Assembly (NCBI GenBank): GCA_013368315.1
Contig: JAACJM010000318.1
Location: forward strand, 1 to 64,000
DNA from: Tetrapyrgos nigripes
Taxonomy: Eukaryota > Basidiomycota > Agaricomycetes > Agaricales > Campanellaceae
Direction: 5' to 3'
Length of the DNA stretch: 64,000 nt
Within the stretch, counting starts at the first letter, position 1. Each line of letters begins with the position of its first letter. Both the position numbers and the translations under genes were made by a program. This document shows, one piece after another, positions 35,265 to 47,285 of the stretch. The notes below the pieces were generated by a model that did no database searches, was not told the DNA's origin, and was given only the letters and a program-made list of their open reading frames with translations.

Positions 35265-35590
35265 TAAGGTAGTATCCGAAATTCGGTACTACACCCTCAC
35301 AGCGTGTTGTAGATACAATTTGTGATGCTGTGAGTGGACTGGAACACTTAGGGTGTTCCGCTCACAGCGTCATAATAGTACCTTGACGCTCAAAGTGTCT
35401 GCGTCAAAGCGTATCCGCTTTGAGCGTAAGTATCCGAAATTCGGTACTACACCCTCAAAGTGTGTTGTAGATACAATTTGTGATGCTGTGAGTGGACTGG
35501 AACACTTGGGGTGTTCCGCTCACAGCGTCATAATAGTACCTTGACGCTCAAAGTGTCTGCATCAAAGCGTATCCGCTTTGAGCGTAAGTC
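35265..35590. repeat. 158-bp tandem repeat with long quasi-palindrome (2 units)
   Basis: TATCCGAAATTCGGTACTAC starts at 35273 and 35431. Each unit has GATGCTGTGAGTGGACTGGA against GTTCCGCTCACAGCGTC around CACTTAGGGTG, a near-palindrome of about 45 bp. Confidence 0.85.
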
Positions 35591-35631
35591 CCAAGATAAG
35601 CCCGGGACCGGGTACTAAAGAAGCCGGAATT

Positions 35632-35690
35632 TTGAGTCCGAAATAGGAAAACGAAACCCGATGGAGTCTACCTTCCTATTTTGGACTCAA
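35632..35690. mobile_element. 59-bp hairpin MITE (TTGAGTCC family), copy 1
   Basis: Begins TTGAGTCCGAAATAGGAAA and ends with the inverse TTCCTATTTTGGACTCAA. The 25-30 bp to its left (ACCGGGTACTAAAGAAGCCGG) occur inverted beside the copy at 43735-43793. Confidence 0.65.
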
Positions 35691-35942
35691 GTTTGGTTCA
35701 TCTTTTCACTTGGCCCATTCCGCCGATTCTCCTTCATAAGCTTCACGCCGAACTTTTTCCCCTCAAAAGCATAATTTTACAAACCGGTAGCTGAAGCCGG
35801 GGGTATCTCTGTTTAGTATACCCCTTCCTGGGACCTTCAGAGCGTATGTTTTCGAATATGTTACCGTCGTTCTAGCTGACGCCTGTGGTATCACTGTTTA
35901 GAACGGCTCAGAATAAAGCTCGGAGTCCCCTACCCACTGCTC

Positions 35943-36473
35943 ATGGATTCGGAATGCATTGGCGACAGTGTGGACAACGGTGTAGATGACAGTGTGGGAA
36001 ACAGTGTTGGCTTGGAGTTTTCCGTGGACTTAGAAGATCTTCGACTCGTAGGACAGATACTGCAACGCGCCCACTGCCAGTCCGTTGAAGAGGAAAATGC
36101 TAGGTCTAGGTTTTTGGGCTGCTTGCTGTCTTTGAACCAGGTTGGAGTTGACCTGCCGTCGCCCAGAACTCCTAGTGCCCAGAGCAGGTGCGGACCACAA
36201 GCAGCTTATCCTTCACCAGCGCCTTCACAAGGGCAAGAGAACACCCCAGCTATCCCTTACAAGGAACCTAGAAGGCCTCCTACGACAACTAGCCTCTTCC
36301 CACTGCCCGAAACTTTATTCCCTATAGCCACGTCATCTACCGCAATTGGAGACACGGAGGTTTTAAGCTGGAAAGTTGATGATGGAGACAGAGACATAGA
36401 TCATGGAGACGGAGATGGAGATGGAGATGGAAGTGGTTTTGAGGAACCATTAGGAGTGAGGGGTGAGTACTAA
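35943..36473 (+). CDS. Hypothetical ORF, possibly a first exon
   Basis: ATG at 35943, 176 aa. The N-terminal part is acidic with DSVDNGVDDSVGNSVG; about residues 30-65 could form a helix (EDLRLVGQILQRAHCQSVEEE); the rest is Pro/Ser-rich and ends in a DGDGDG stretch from a GATGGA microsatellite. Just before the stop the sequence GGGGTGAGTACT could be a splice donor, so this may be exon 1 of a gene whose remainder has been lost in the repeats that follow. No family recognised. Confidence 0.35.
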   Translation: MDSECIGDSVDNGVDDSVGNSVGLEFSVDLEDLRLVGQILQRAHCQSVEEENARSRFLGCLLSLNQVGVDLPSPRTPSAQSRCGPQAAYPSPAPSQGQENTPAIPYKEPRRPPTTTSLFPLPETLFPIATSSTAIGDTEVLSWKVDDGDRDIDHGDGDGDGDGSGFEEPLGVRGEY

Positions 36474-36479
36474 ACATTT

Positions 36480-36760
36480 TAGTGAAATGCTCAAAGTGTT
36501 CCACTATGCTTAAAGCATTTTACCACTATGATATATATTTATATTAATTGGTTTGAAAATCCAAAGTCAGTAACAGGTGACGCTCAAAGCGTTCCACAAA
36601 AAAGCATAGGATATATGTTAATAAAAACCCAAGGTCAGTGTAACAGGCAAAGATCAAAGTGTGTCGTAGTGTTCCACACAGCTCAAAAAATCATAGGATA
36701 TATAGGTTTTAAAGACCCAAGTCAGTAACAGGCAACTCTCAAAAATGTTCTTTGATTTCC
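36480..36760. repeat. Diverged GCTCAAAG(C/T)GTTCC repeats
   Basis: Three units of about 75-80 bp with CTCAAAGTGTTCCAC, AAAATCATAGGATATAT and CCCAAGTCAGTAACAGG-like blocks. Confidence 0.55.
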
Positions 36761-36915
36761 CAGAACTTTTTCTCTTATTCTACATGCACTGTAATACCAT
36801 AGATACCATGTAACGCATAATTTGTTTGAGAAATTTCAAACTTGTACAGATAAAGTCAGAATTTATACATTGGAGTCCAAAGCTTTCATAGTGGTAGACT
36901 AAATGACTTGATATT

Positions 36916-39604
36916 TCAATCAGATTGAGGCCAAATATTCTGGATATCTCCTTCCAATATAGACATGGCGATGGAATCCAACCGTCCATAGAACTCTTGT
37001 GATTTCAAACTCTGCGTATTTGCAGACTGAATGGAATGTTTCCATTTTGAAGCTGTTGGAAGCTTGGTTTGACCTGCTGCTATTAGAGCTTTCCTTTCCT
37101 GATACCAAATCTCATTGTCCCGGGACCAATAGCCATAGTTTCTGGCAGAGAGCACCCATTTCTCATGTGGAGGCCAAAAAGACTGTTTCTTGATCTGTTT
37201 TCCAGCACCTAAAGCTACTGTTGAACAGACAAGAAGGTAATAGAAACCACACAAAACTTACCAGTATAAACCTCAAATACACCACAGATGATGTCATGAT
37301 CCTGTTGTGTAAGAGTTTCCTCACATAGATAACAACCGTCAACTTCTGCTATGGCCGAAAAAGAGTTTTGAACAGTACCAGGGCCTTTGGTGACTAACTC
37401 AGTACCTAGACCAAGAACATCTCTAGCCAACCTTCCTATAATCCCACCTCTGGCCAAAGCCACACGACCTTTACCACTCATCAATAAATCCCTTTTTCTC
37501 CTCTCATACTCCTGATTATCACTAGCAGTAAACTCGTAGCCTTTAGGTCTACGTCCAAGTGGTTTGACATTAGATATTTGGTTTCCTGCAGGTAGGGTTT
37601 TGGAAGGTTTCAGGGTAATGAATGGTATGCCCCATGATAACAGATCCCTGACACTCTGAAGGATAGGTATGGGACCATAGCCATTTTTCCTAAACAACTG
37701 ATACAAACTGGAGTGGTCAAAAAGTCCAATAAGATACCACTGGTCAATAAGTGGCTCTTTATAGTCACCAACCACTATAATCCTTGGTGTCTGCCATCCT
37801 GTTGTATGAATTTCATGAAGGACCCTTGGTCTTGCAATGGCAAGTCCAGAGTTCATATAGAAGGCGGCAGTCATGCTAGGGGCACAATCAAAATATTTGG
37901 GCACCAAGTCCTGGAAGAATTTGTCGCAGATAAATCTAACAAGATGTTCCACAAAAAGTTTTTGGTCATCAGTAAGATTGTAAGAATACAACCCTACTAG
38001 CTGTAGAATATTCTTATTACTCTTGTTGGGTAAGGGATCCTCTCCCCAGGACAAGGCAGTGTCATTGGAATAGTTAGAAGGCATCTTAATGCCAAAGCGA
38101 AGCTCCAGAACCTCCATCAGCAATGGCTGCACTAAATATTCTTGTTGAGAGACTGTCCCGCCTGATGAAAACATATCCACCCTGTCTTGTACATAATCAG
38201 GCCTTGTGCTCAAAGTTGGAGGACCAGGTATATCATAGACCTCCATAGCATTAGCCTCTTGAGAAGAGTCAGAGTAGATGGGCTCATAATCAGGAGGCTG
38301 GTAAGAGGAGTCCTCTAAGGAAGTTCCTGTGGACACTGGGCTTATATCCCACTGGTCAATAAAAGGAATATAAAGTCTCCTGAAAGCAGGAGTATTTTTC
38401 CATTTCCATGACCAGATTATCCTATCAACCTGTTTCCTGAGCCAAAATCCAGACTCCAAAACCATCCATTCATACATGGCAGATCCTACAGTTGGTTCCC
38501 TCAAGTTCTCATCACTGTTTTCCTTACAAGCTTTACTGCTCCTGCTAAGTCTTAGAGCTCTCTCCTTCTCATCTTCCTTAGTTTGGTAGACCTCAGCCTC
38601 CATTTCTATACGCCTTCTGAATTCATTCATAGACTCCCCTTGCAACTGCAATGATCCCTCATAAGGTATTGGGCCTTCAAATCCTGGGCGTGTATGTGGA
38701 AATATCTCACTCTTAAGCATAGCCAGCTTTTTCTCTTCCTCTGTAGGGAGGAGTTGCTTAAAAAGTTTAGATTTTGGTGGGAGTATTGGATCGTCTAGAC
38801 CTCCCCACCATATCCACACTGGAACCTTGCCTCTGACAAAAGCAGCAAGAACTTGTGGGTGCAAAGAGGTGGTGTGGGCATTCAAGAAAGTACCAACACG
38901 CAATCCAGATGAGAAATCACAAACTACAGAATTTTGGAAATTGGAGAGCCATGCGGGTCAACAGGTGGCTTTTTGTTGTTATCTTGTTGACACTCACAGG
39001 CCCAGGCAGGCTCCAGTGATATTTCTGTCTCCTCATCCTCCACAACTGTTTGAGCTCTGGACATGGCTTGTATCTCTTCATCAGTGGTGTTGAGAGCCAC
39101 CAGATACGAAAGGTAGGCCATGAGAAGTGAGAAATTGAAACGTGCTGATCTCAGACCAGCTTTTATTCCTGCCTCAGTGGCACGAGAGTTTGCATAGCCA
39201 CTAGCCCCAGGTACAGTAGGCATAATAATATGTCCAGGTTGGAATCTATCAGCCCTACACCTCAACCAGTCACTAAGATCCAGTAAATTAGCTTCTAGTC
39301 GTAGCCATCGATCTCGAAGATTGGGATCCATCCAGTATCTACCCTTGTATGTAGTTGGAGGTCCATCATAGAGGAGACGCTCAAAAAGTGGCCCACGGAA
39401 CCCATCATGCATTGGCATGAAAGCAAGCCATGGGTATTGATCCAGGCACCATCGGGGGCGGCGAGCCTCCTGATAGTACTCAGGAGGACCTGAATAGCTT
39501 TCAACCCACAAAGGGCGGTACTTGGGAAGACTAGTGACATTTGGAGAGGACCAGAACTGAAAGTTTCCTTCTAGATCATAGAAGTGTTCGAGTTGGAGGC
39601 TCAT
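36916..39604 (-). CDS. Gene B: paralogue of gene A, family unrecognised
   Basis: Three-exon model: 39604-38998, 38923-37262, 37214-36916, sum 2568 nt (855 aa). Intron 1 (38924-38997, 74 bp) has an ideal GTGAGT donor and CTGTAG acceptor and joins EPAWA to FCDFSSGLRVG; reading straight through would need a frameshift. Intron 2 (37215-37261) ends in ACAGTAG, giving two in-frame acceptors three bases apart. The protein is Trp- and Pro-rich with frequent basic and acidic patches. Strongest shared segments with gene A: SLLMAYLSYLVALN/RFLMALTTFAISLN, MYEWM...RRLYIPFIDQWDISP, WYLIGLFDHSSLYQLFRKNG and WGIPFITLKP. No known catalytic motif or transmembrane region is visible. Both copies flank the repeat zone; function unknown. 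Confidence 0.8.
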
Positions 39605-39880
39605 TCCTACACTATTATGTCCACTATTATATCCACTAAAGGCTTGATAACTAATTGTAGGGAATCTGTAGTATGCAGAGAATGCGTTCTACTGAATACT
39701 GTTTTGGAAGAGGAAGATGGGAATTTGAGGTACGTCCTACACTATTATATCCACAGAATGCTTTCCAATGGATAACTAACTGTAGGGAATCTGTAGCATG
39801 CAGAGAATGCTTTCTACTGAATACTGTTTTGGATTTGGCGTTGGTGTCCAAGAGGAAGATGGTAGGAGGAAGATGGGAGT
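39605..39880. repeat. Tandem duplication of about 126 bp upstream of gene B
   Basis: Two units share GATAACTAAxTGTAGGGAAT, CATGCAGAGAATGC and CTGAATACTGTTTTGGA, then GGAAGATGGGARTTTGAGGT. Confidence 0.75.
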
Positions 39881-39920
39881 TTGAGGTACGAAACAGATGG
39901 ATCTTTGTAGTCGACCTTCT

Positions 39921-40028
39921 CAATGGGACATGGGGCATGGGGCATGGGGCATGGGACATGGGGCATGGGACATGGGGCATGGGACATGGGGCATGGGGCA
40001 TGGGGCATGGGGCATGGGACATGGGACA
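39921..40028. repeat. Minisatellite of GGGGCAT and GGGACAT heptamers
   Basis: About 15 heptamers, alternating irregularly. Confidence 0.9.
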
Positions 40029-40189
40029 CCGGACATGTCAACGTGTTTGCAGAGAAGCAGAAGTTCACTAATAGAATATGAAAGATCAGATATGCTCAAA
40101 GTAACATTGTGACTGTTGATATCACAATTTGTGATAATGTAGTCAGACCAGCAAGAACGCTTTATGCATTGAGATATGGCTCCCAAAGA

Positions 40190-42330
40190 GACAGTGACAA
40201 ACTCAAAGACTTTAGCTTTGGGCTGACTGGGATTCTACTTGTCTTGAGACACTTAAAGTGTCAAGTATGAGTGGAGAAAAATGCTTGACGCTTTGAGTGC
40301 AGGTCTGGACGCTCAAAGCATCAAGACAAGTACTCTACGCTTTGAGCGTTGAGTACAGTACTTGACACTTAAAGTGTCAAGAGAATCACTCAACGCTTTG
40401 AGCGTCGAGTACACTTAAAGTGCCAAGAGAATTAATCAACGCTCAAAGAGTCAAGAAAAATTGACCAAGTATAATTTTACTTGGTCTGTAAATCTAGTGT
40501 CTGTAAATCTAGTAGTACATTCCAAGTACATTCGGACGCTCAAAGCGTTCAGATGTGTACTAGATGCATGGACCAGTATAATTTTACTTGGTCTGTAAAT
40601 CTAGTAGTACATTCCAAGTACATTCGGACGCTCAAAGCGTTCAGATGTGTACTAGATTTACAGACCAAGGACACTCCAAGTGTCAAGTACTTGAGTACTT
40701 TACTCAACGCTCAAAACGTCAAAAACTTACTTGACACTCCCCTCAAAGTTTCTATAGATTTGTGTATACATGTATTACTACTATGTCTTGTAAACAACTA
40801 ATTCTACTTTGTAAAATAAAGCACTAATATCCGAACGCTTTGGGCGTCCAGATGTGCACGGACCACATGGACCACACGAACACCGCTTTGGGTGTCTTAC
40901 TTGGTCTGTGGACTGCAGCACCTGAACGCCCAAAGCGTTCACGGACACTTTGAGTGTCCAGATGTGCAGACCAAGCAAACTTTTTGGGCGTTCTGACTTG
41001 GTCCGTGTACAGGAGATCTGAACGCCCAAAGCATCAGTGAACGCTTTGGGCGTGCACAGGAAACACCCACACCACATCTGTACGCCCAAAGCGTTCACAG
41101 ACGCTTTGGGCATTCAGACTTGGTTCGTGCACAGGAAACCACAGGACATCTGAACACCCAAAGCATCAGTGAATGCTTTGAGCATACAGATGTGCTCTTG
41201 CACCCGATGAGCATAAAAAGGTGTGTTCAATTTTATTATCCATGTGAAGTCGCTTAGGTACAAATTGAATTGCTTTATATATTATCGGTAAGCTTCATAT
41301 AATGGCAACGTCCTAGTCCTCCTGCGCAATCTCGCAAACATGTACTCCTCCACATGAAAGCAACTATCCTGTAATTTTTTCACTATTTTTTTCGATTTTT
41401 CCAGACTTTTCAAAAGCTATCTACCTCCAGAAAATTTTTTGATATCAGAAAATAAGCGAGACTCTAAGACTTCCGGCTGCCACAAACAGATCAACGACTT
41501 GAGCGTTCACCCTCATTTGTCTGCATGAATGACTTAATCATTGACTCTGTACGCCCAAAGCATTCACTGACGCTTTGGGCGTTCAGATGTGCTGCAGGTT
41601 TGCATTGCACAGACCATAGGAACGCCCAAAGCGTTTGCTTGGTCCGTGCACATCTGGATGCTCAAAGCGTCAGTGAACGCTTTGGGCATCCAGATATGGA
41701 TTTACAGAGCACGGACCATAAGAACGCCCAAAGCGTTTGCTTGGTCCGTGCACATCTGGACGCTCAAAGCAGAAGTGAACGCTTTGGGCGTTCAGATGGC
41801 AGCAGGTTTCCAGTGCACGGACCATAAGAATACCCAAAGTGTTTGCTTGGTCCGTGCACATCTGGATGCTCAAAGCGGAAGTGAACGCTTTGGGCGTTCA
41901 GATGGCAGCAGGTTTCCAGTGCACGGACCATAAGAACGCCCAAAGCGTTCACTTGGCCAGTGCACATCTGGACGCTGATGGATGAGTGAAGTAATACTCC
42001 GCTCACCTTGTCCAAAATATATTCTATACTCAAAAATTTAACAGGACGCTGTGAGCGGAGTGAACACTCACAGCGTCCAAAACATATTCTACACTCAAAG
42101 ATTTTATGGACACTGTGAGCTTTCACTCCGCTCACAGCGTTCAAAATATATTCTACACTCAAAGATTTAATGGGACGCTGTTCAGCGGATTCAATGCTCA
42201 CAGCATCCTGGTTTAATGCTTCAGCCACTGAGAATAAAAAATTGTATCGAAAGAGAGGCTCTAGTAAGTTCTTGACGCTTTGAGCGTTGAGTGATTCTCT
42301 TGACACTTTAAGTGTCAAGGACTGGAAGTG
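40190..42330. repeat. Palindrome-rich block, copy 1
   Basis: Dense hairpins of the forms GACGCT-CAA-AGCGTC, GACACT-TAA-AGTGTC and GAACGC-TTTGG-GCGTTC around a non-palindromic core (about 41197-41560). The core recurs at offset +5669 (copy 2) and +8686 (copy 3). Confidence 0.85.
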
Positions 42331-43128
42331 AATTAAGATCGCGGTCGCTGCCTGAGACGGAAGCTTCGATATCTAAAAAACGAGACATGCTGTAGGCGAG
42401 ATATACAGCTCAGTTGCTACTCAAATCCTCGTCTCAAATCCTCGTCTCAATGGAATCAAAAACGGTCTGGAAAGTCCAACTTTGCATTCGAGGGACTACT
42501 AGACAGATGGTGTGCTACTATTGAAGGAAACACTTACTCTGGAGAGGGGGAGGAGGCAGAGAGGGTTCGTACTTTTGTAATGACGGTTCGAAAAAAAAGA
42601 TGAAAAAGCTTACTAAGCTGAAGACGACTCTCATGTATAGAAGCCGCGCGGCCAGGATTTTGCTCACTATGACGTCATTGATCATAACAAGCCCAGACCG
42701 CAACTGAGCAGTTCCGGTCAATCGTACCTGCCAGCGTGCTGCAGTTTGTTGCAAGATACACATTCCAAGGAAAGTCATTCCCACTCAAAACTGGCGGAAG
42801 TGAATTAAGATCGCTCAAACACGTCCAAGCAGCCAACGTATGCAAATCTCGATGAAATGAAATGTTATTTTTGTGATCATAGTGGTCATACGAGTAGAAA
42901 TTACCTGCACAGAGAAATACACACCTGTGTACGGCCTTCCATCTTGCTCGACCTTGACTTATGCTACGCGCCCACCAAGTGCTCGGGATCTGTCATTTGT
43001 CGGTAATGTTTCGCGCTTGCTTTGATTCAAGTAATCCGAGCGCTACATTTATCGGTAGATTCGTGGTTCGAAAGGACGATGAAGAAAGGTTACTACGCTG
43101 CTGACTCCTGCTGTTTATTGACCGACCG
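42331..43128. other. Mosaic gene-free region
   Basis: GGAAGTGAATTAAGATCGC occurs twice (near 42325 and 42795), bracketing about 470 bp that contain a half copy of the GGCCAGGATTTT element at 42650-42688. No gene recognised. Confidence 0.4.
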
Positions 43129-43215
43129 GGCCAGGATTTTGCTCACGATAACCTCTGAAAGTCTACGGTGCAAGGACTTAGGAGCAATGACATCATAGTG
43201 AGTAAAATCCTGGCC
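43129..43215. mobile_element. 87-bp foldback MITE (GGCCAGGATTTT family), copy 2
   Basis: GGCCAGGATTTTGCTCAC at the left end and GTGAGTAAAATCCTGGCC at the right end. Inverted relative to 19381-19468; the flank to the right (to about 43280) is the inverse of 19313-19380. Confidence 0.7.
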
Positions 43216-43289
43216 GCGTCGCTCTGTAAGTGACAGGCGTCAATAGCTTAGTAATCTTTTTCATCTTCTTTGCGAACCATCACCAATAA

Positions 43290-43690
43290 AATCCTCTACA
43301 TGTTCTTGGCTTTTTCCATCGCTCTCCACTCCTACTGCCTTTCCGGCACCAATATCCCACCATATTGGCTTTTCACCACCCCGAAGTTCTCCTGGACTGG
43401 TGGGCTCATTGTTTCTTCACGCAGTACGCCGACAGTGCAGCTCTGTTCTTTTGTTACAGCTTACTGACTGAGGTGTCTTACATCTTCGTTCTTTAGCTTA
43501 CACAGATGTTGCCAGGTGTTACGATCCGAGGGACCTAGTGCATCGACTTATGCTCTCGGAAACCTCTCATTATGCTTTCACCTGCTGTTGCCTCTACTAT
43601 TCATGTTCTACTCATTTAACTGGTTCTCAATACCCCTCTACCTACAGAATAATAACTACATTTGTGTTTATGTACCTGATCATATATAAG
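43290..43690. other. Gene-free spacer
   Basis: One short ORF (43270-43467) without recognisable features. Confidence 0.3.
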
Positions 43691-43734
43691 TAGTGTCTGG
43701 GGCCGTATTGACTAGAGTGAGGTTGAAAGAAAAC

Positions 43735-43793
43735 TTGAGTCCAAAATAGGAAAGTAGACTCCATTGCATCTTGATTTCCTATTTTGGACTCAA
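43735..43793. mobile_element. 59-bp hairpin MITE (TTGAGTCC family), copy 2
   Basis: TTGAGTCCAAAATAGGAAA at the left end, TTTCCTATTTTGGACTCAA at the right end (18-19 bp perfect arms). Same length as copy 1, opposite orientation, with shared CCGGCTTCTTTAGTA flank. Confidence 0.7.
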
Positions 43794-44059
43794 AAATCCC
43801 GGCTTCTTTAGTAACCGGTCCCAGTAACTGAAGGTGCGTAGAGAATTACTCAAGAGAATCACTCAACGCTCAAAGCGTTGAGTATATCACTGGAGAATAA
43901 ACAAGTACTCTACTTTAAGTGTCAAGTAATGTAGTCTATGGCCAAAGCATAGACTATATCACTCGACACAAGCCAAGTACTCTATGCTCAAAGTGTAGAG
44001 TACATAACTTAGAGTGGGATTCCTGCCGCTTTCTCCCTTGTATCTCATGCCATTCTAGA

Positions 44060-45240
44060 CATCTATCCAGTAGACAGCAGTCTCTGGATAGTTGTAGCTG
44101 TTATTTCACTGGCCTGCTCCTCATCCCAAATCCAATATCCACTCCTCCTCGTCCTTCCTACCAAATCACCTCATGCTGGACTCAATTATATCATTATTTG
44201 ACCCTCCAAATTCGATCGTAATGCTCTAGAAGCCTCTGCGTCTTGGCCGGATCTGATATGGAGTTTTTTCGCATTTTGTAGGTTTTAAATTGGACATAAC
44301 TTTTGACCGCGACATCCGTTCGTTTTTATTTTGATACCGTTGGATTCCCCTCACAAAAGAGATTATATAGAGCACTCAACTTGTCCTATTCCGTCAGAAT
44401 GGCGTTGTCCGCCATCCCTTCCCCCTCCCCCTTACTACATACACACCTCCTCGACATTCCGCCCAAATCGCTTCACTCCGGACTGGATTCTAGTGTTATT
44501 TAACCCTCCAAATCCGATGGTTACAATTTCAAAGACCCCAAATGGCTGCCGGATGCGCTATGTCAGTTTTCGACTTTTTGGGATTTCTGGGATTTTGCAT
44601 TAGTTGTAACTTCTGAAAGCGAGGTGCGTTCGCTTCAATTTCCTTACAATCTTATTCTAATAATAAAATCGATTTCATTGAGTCACTAGCTGGTCCAAAT
44701 CCCTTCATATCCCGTCACCCGCCATCCCCTCTCTTCCCTACCGCTTCTACTACTACTACTCAACCCCGCACTAAAGTCTCCTCATCCTGAATCGTATCTG
44801 GGGTTATTAAACCCTAAGAACACGATGGTGCTGGTCTGGAAGCCATCCGAAGACGTCCGGACTCAAGATGCATACCCGTTCCTCCTCACCCCGAACAACT
44901 CCATTCCTCCTCGCCCCCTGCTTGGAATCTCCTTGTCCAAAGCTCTATTCGGGGGTTATTTTACTCTCCAAACACGATGGAAGTGGTTTTGGAGCCGTCG
45001 CACGCCATTCGGATGCGATATAGCTTATTCATGCATTTTTGGGTTTATTGAACAGGCTATAACTTCGGAACGACAGGTGCGTTCGCTGTCTCTTTAATAA
45101 ATTCGTATTCTACTTAATAGATCGATTCAAAAGCACCCCCTACTTGCACTATTCCATCAAAAATTCGTGAATCTACAAGCCCTCTCCTCCTCATCCAATA
45201 TTGCCTCCACTACACTCACTTCTTCGCATACATCTTTTCC
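44060..45240. repeat. Pyrimidine-rich repeat family, distal block
   Basis: Three or four diverged units (hairpin landmarks near 44312, 44620 and 45070, spacings about 308 and 452) of the family at 7.4-9.6 kb. Confidence 0.7.
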
Positions 45241-45269
45241 TCAACCCAATCCGGCATTCTAGTCTCTGA

Positions 45270-47285
45270 CGGCTGGACGCTCAAAGCGTTCCGCAACGTA
45301 ATGAGTTCCGAGAGGCTCTAGTAAGTTCTCAACGCTTTGAGCGTCAGAACTCCACTAGAGCGTTGAGTAAAGTACTCGACGCTTTGAGCGTCGAGTATTT
45401 TTCTTGACTCTTTGGCACTTTAAGTGTACTCGACGCTCAAAGCGTAGAGTACTTGTCTTGACGCTTTGAGCGTCCAGACCTGCACTCAAAGCATCAAGCA
45501 TTTTTCTTCACTCACACCTGACACTTGGAGTGTCAAGGACTGTACTCGATGCTCAAAGCGTCAAGAAAGTGACTTGACGCTTTGAGCGTCCAAAGCAAGC
45601 ATTTTTCTTCACTCATACTTGACACTCTGAGTGTCAAGAGAAGTACTCGACGCTCAAAGTGTGACTTGACGCTTTGAGCGTCCAGAAAGTTACTTGACTC
45701 TTTGACACTTGAAGTGTCAAGAGAATTACTCAATGCTCAAAGTGTCAAGACAAGTGCTCTACGCTTTGAGCGTTGAGTAAATTACTTGACGCTCTGAGCA
45801 TTGAGAGGAGTACTTGACACTTAAAGTGTCAAGAGAATTACTCAAACTTGTCTTGACACTATGAGCGTTGAGAGGAGTACTTGACACTTAAAGTGTCAAT
45901 AGAATTACTCAACGCTCAAAGTGTCAAGACAAGTACTCGACACTCAAAGTGTCCAGAAAGTTACTTGACTTGACGCTTTGAGCGTTGAGTAAACTACTTG
46001 ACACTCTGAGCATTGAGTGATTCTCCTGACACATTAAGTGTCAAGTACTCTCAACAGCGTTCAGATATGTACTGGATGCACGGACAAGTAAAAATTTTAC
46101 TGTCCATGCACATCTAGACGCTTTGAGCGTCCAGGATCTGGATGCCCAAAGCATCCAGATGTGTACTAGATGCACGGACCAAGTATAATTTTACTTGGTC
46201 TGTAAATCTAGTAGTACATTCAGACGCTCAAAGCGTTCAGATGTGTACTAGATGCATGGACCAGTATAATTTTACTTGGTCTGTAAATCTAGTAGTACAT
46301 TCCAAGTACATTCGGACGCTCAAAGCGTTCAGATGTGTACTAGATTTACAGACCAAGGACACTCCAAGTGTCAAGTACTTGAGTACTTTACTCAACGCTC
46401 AAAGCGTCAAGAACTTACTTGACACTCCCCTCAAAGTTTCTATAGATTTGTGTATACATGTATTACTACTATGTCTTGTAAACAACTAAACTTACTTTGT
46501 AAAATAAAGCACTAATATCCGAACGCTTTGGGCATCCAGATGTGCACGGACCACATGGACCACACGAACACCGCTTTGGGTGTCTTACTTGGTCTGTGGA
46601 CTGCAGCACCTGAACGCCCAAAGCGTTCACGGACACTTTGAGTGTCCAGATGTGCAGACCAAGCAAACTTTTTGGGTGTTCTGACTTGGTCCGTGTACAG
46701 GAGATCTGAACACTTTGGGCGTGCACAGGAAACACCCACACCACATCTGTACTCCCAAAGCGTTCACAGATGCTTTGGGCGTTCAGACTTGGTTCGTGCA
46801 CAGGAAACCACAGGACATCTGAACACCCAAAGCATCAGTGAATGCTTTGAGCATACAGATGTGCTCTTGCACCCGATGAGCATAAAAAGGTGTGTTCAAT
46901 TTTATTATCCATGTGAAGTCGCTTAGGTACAAATTGAATTGCTTTATATATTATCGGTAAGCTTCATATAATGGCAACGTCCTAGTCCTCCTGCGCAATC
47001 TCGCAAACATGTACTCCTCCACATGAAAGCAACTATCCTGTAATTTTTTCACTATTTTTTTCGATTTTTCCAGACTTTTCAAAAGCTATCTACCTCCAGA
47101 AAATTTTTTGATATCAGAAAATAAGCGAGACTCCAAGACTTCCGGCTGCCACAAACAGATCAACGACTTGAGCGTTCACCCTCATTTGTCTGCATGAATG
47201 ACTTAATCATTGACTCTGTACGCCCAAAGCATTCACTGACGCTTTGGGCGTTCAGATGTGCTGCAGGTTTGCATTGCACAGACCA
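45270..47285. repeat. Palindrome-rich block, copy 2
   Basis: Hairpin run at 45270-46090, then sequence matching copy 1 from about 40480 (offset +5688 at the right part) and the non-palindromic core at about 46866-47222. Confidence 0.85.

Noticed and set aside
38924..38997. Frameshift in gene B
   Set aside because: A 74-bp intron with GTGAGT donor and CTGTAG acceptor restores the frame exactly and fits the intron sizes of the region.
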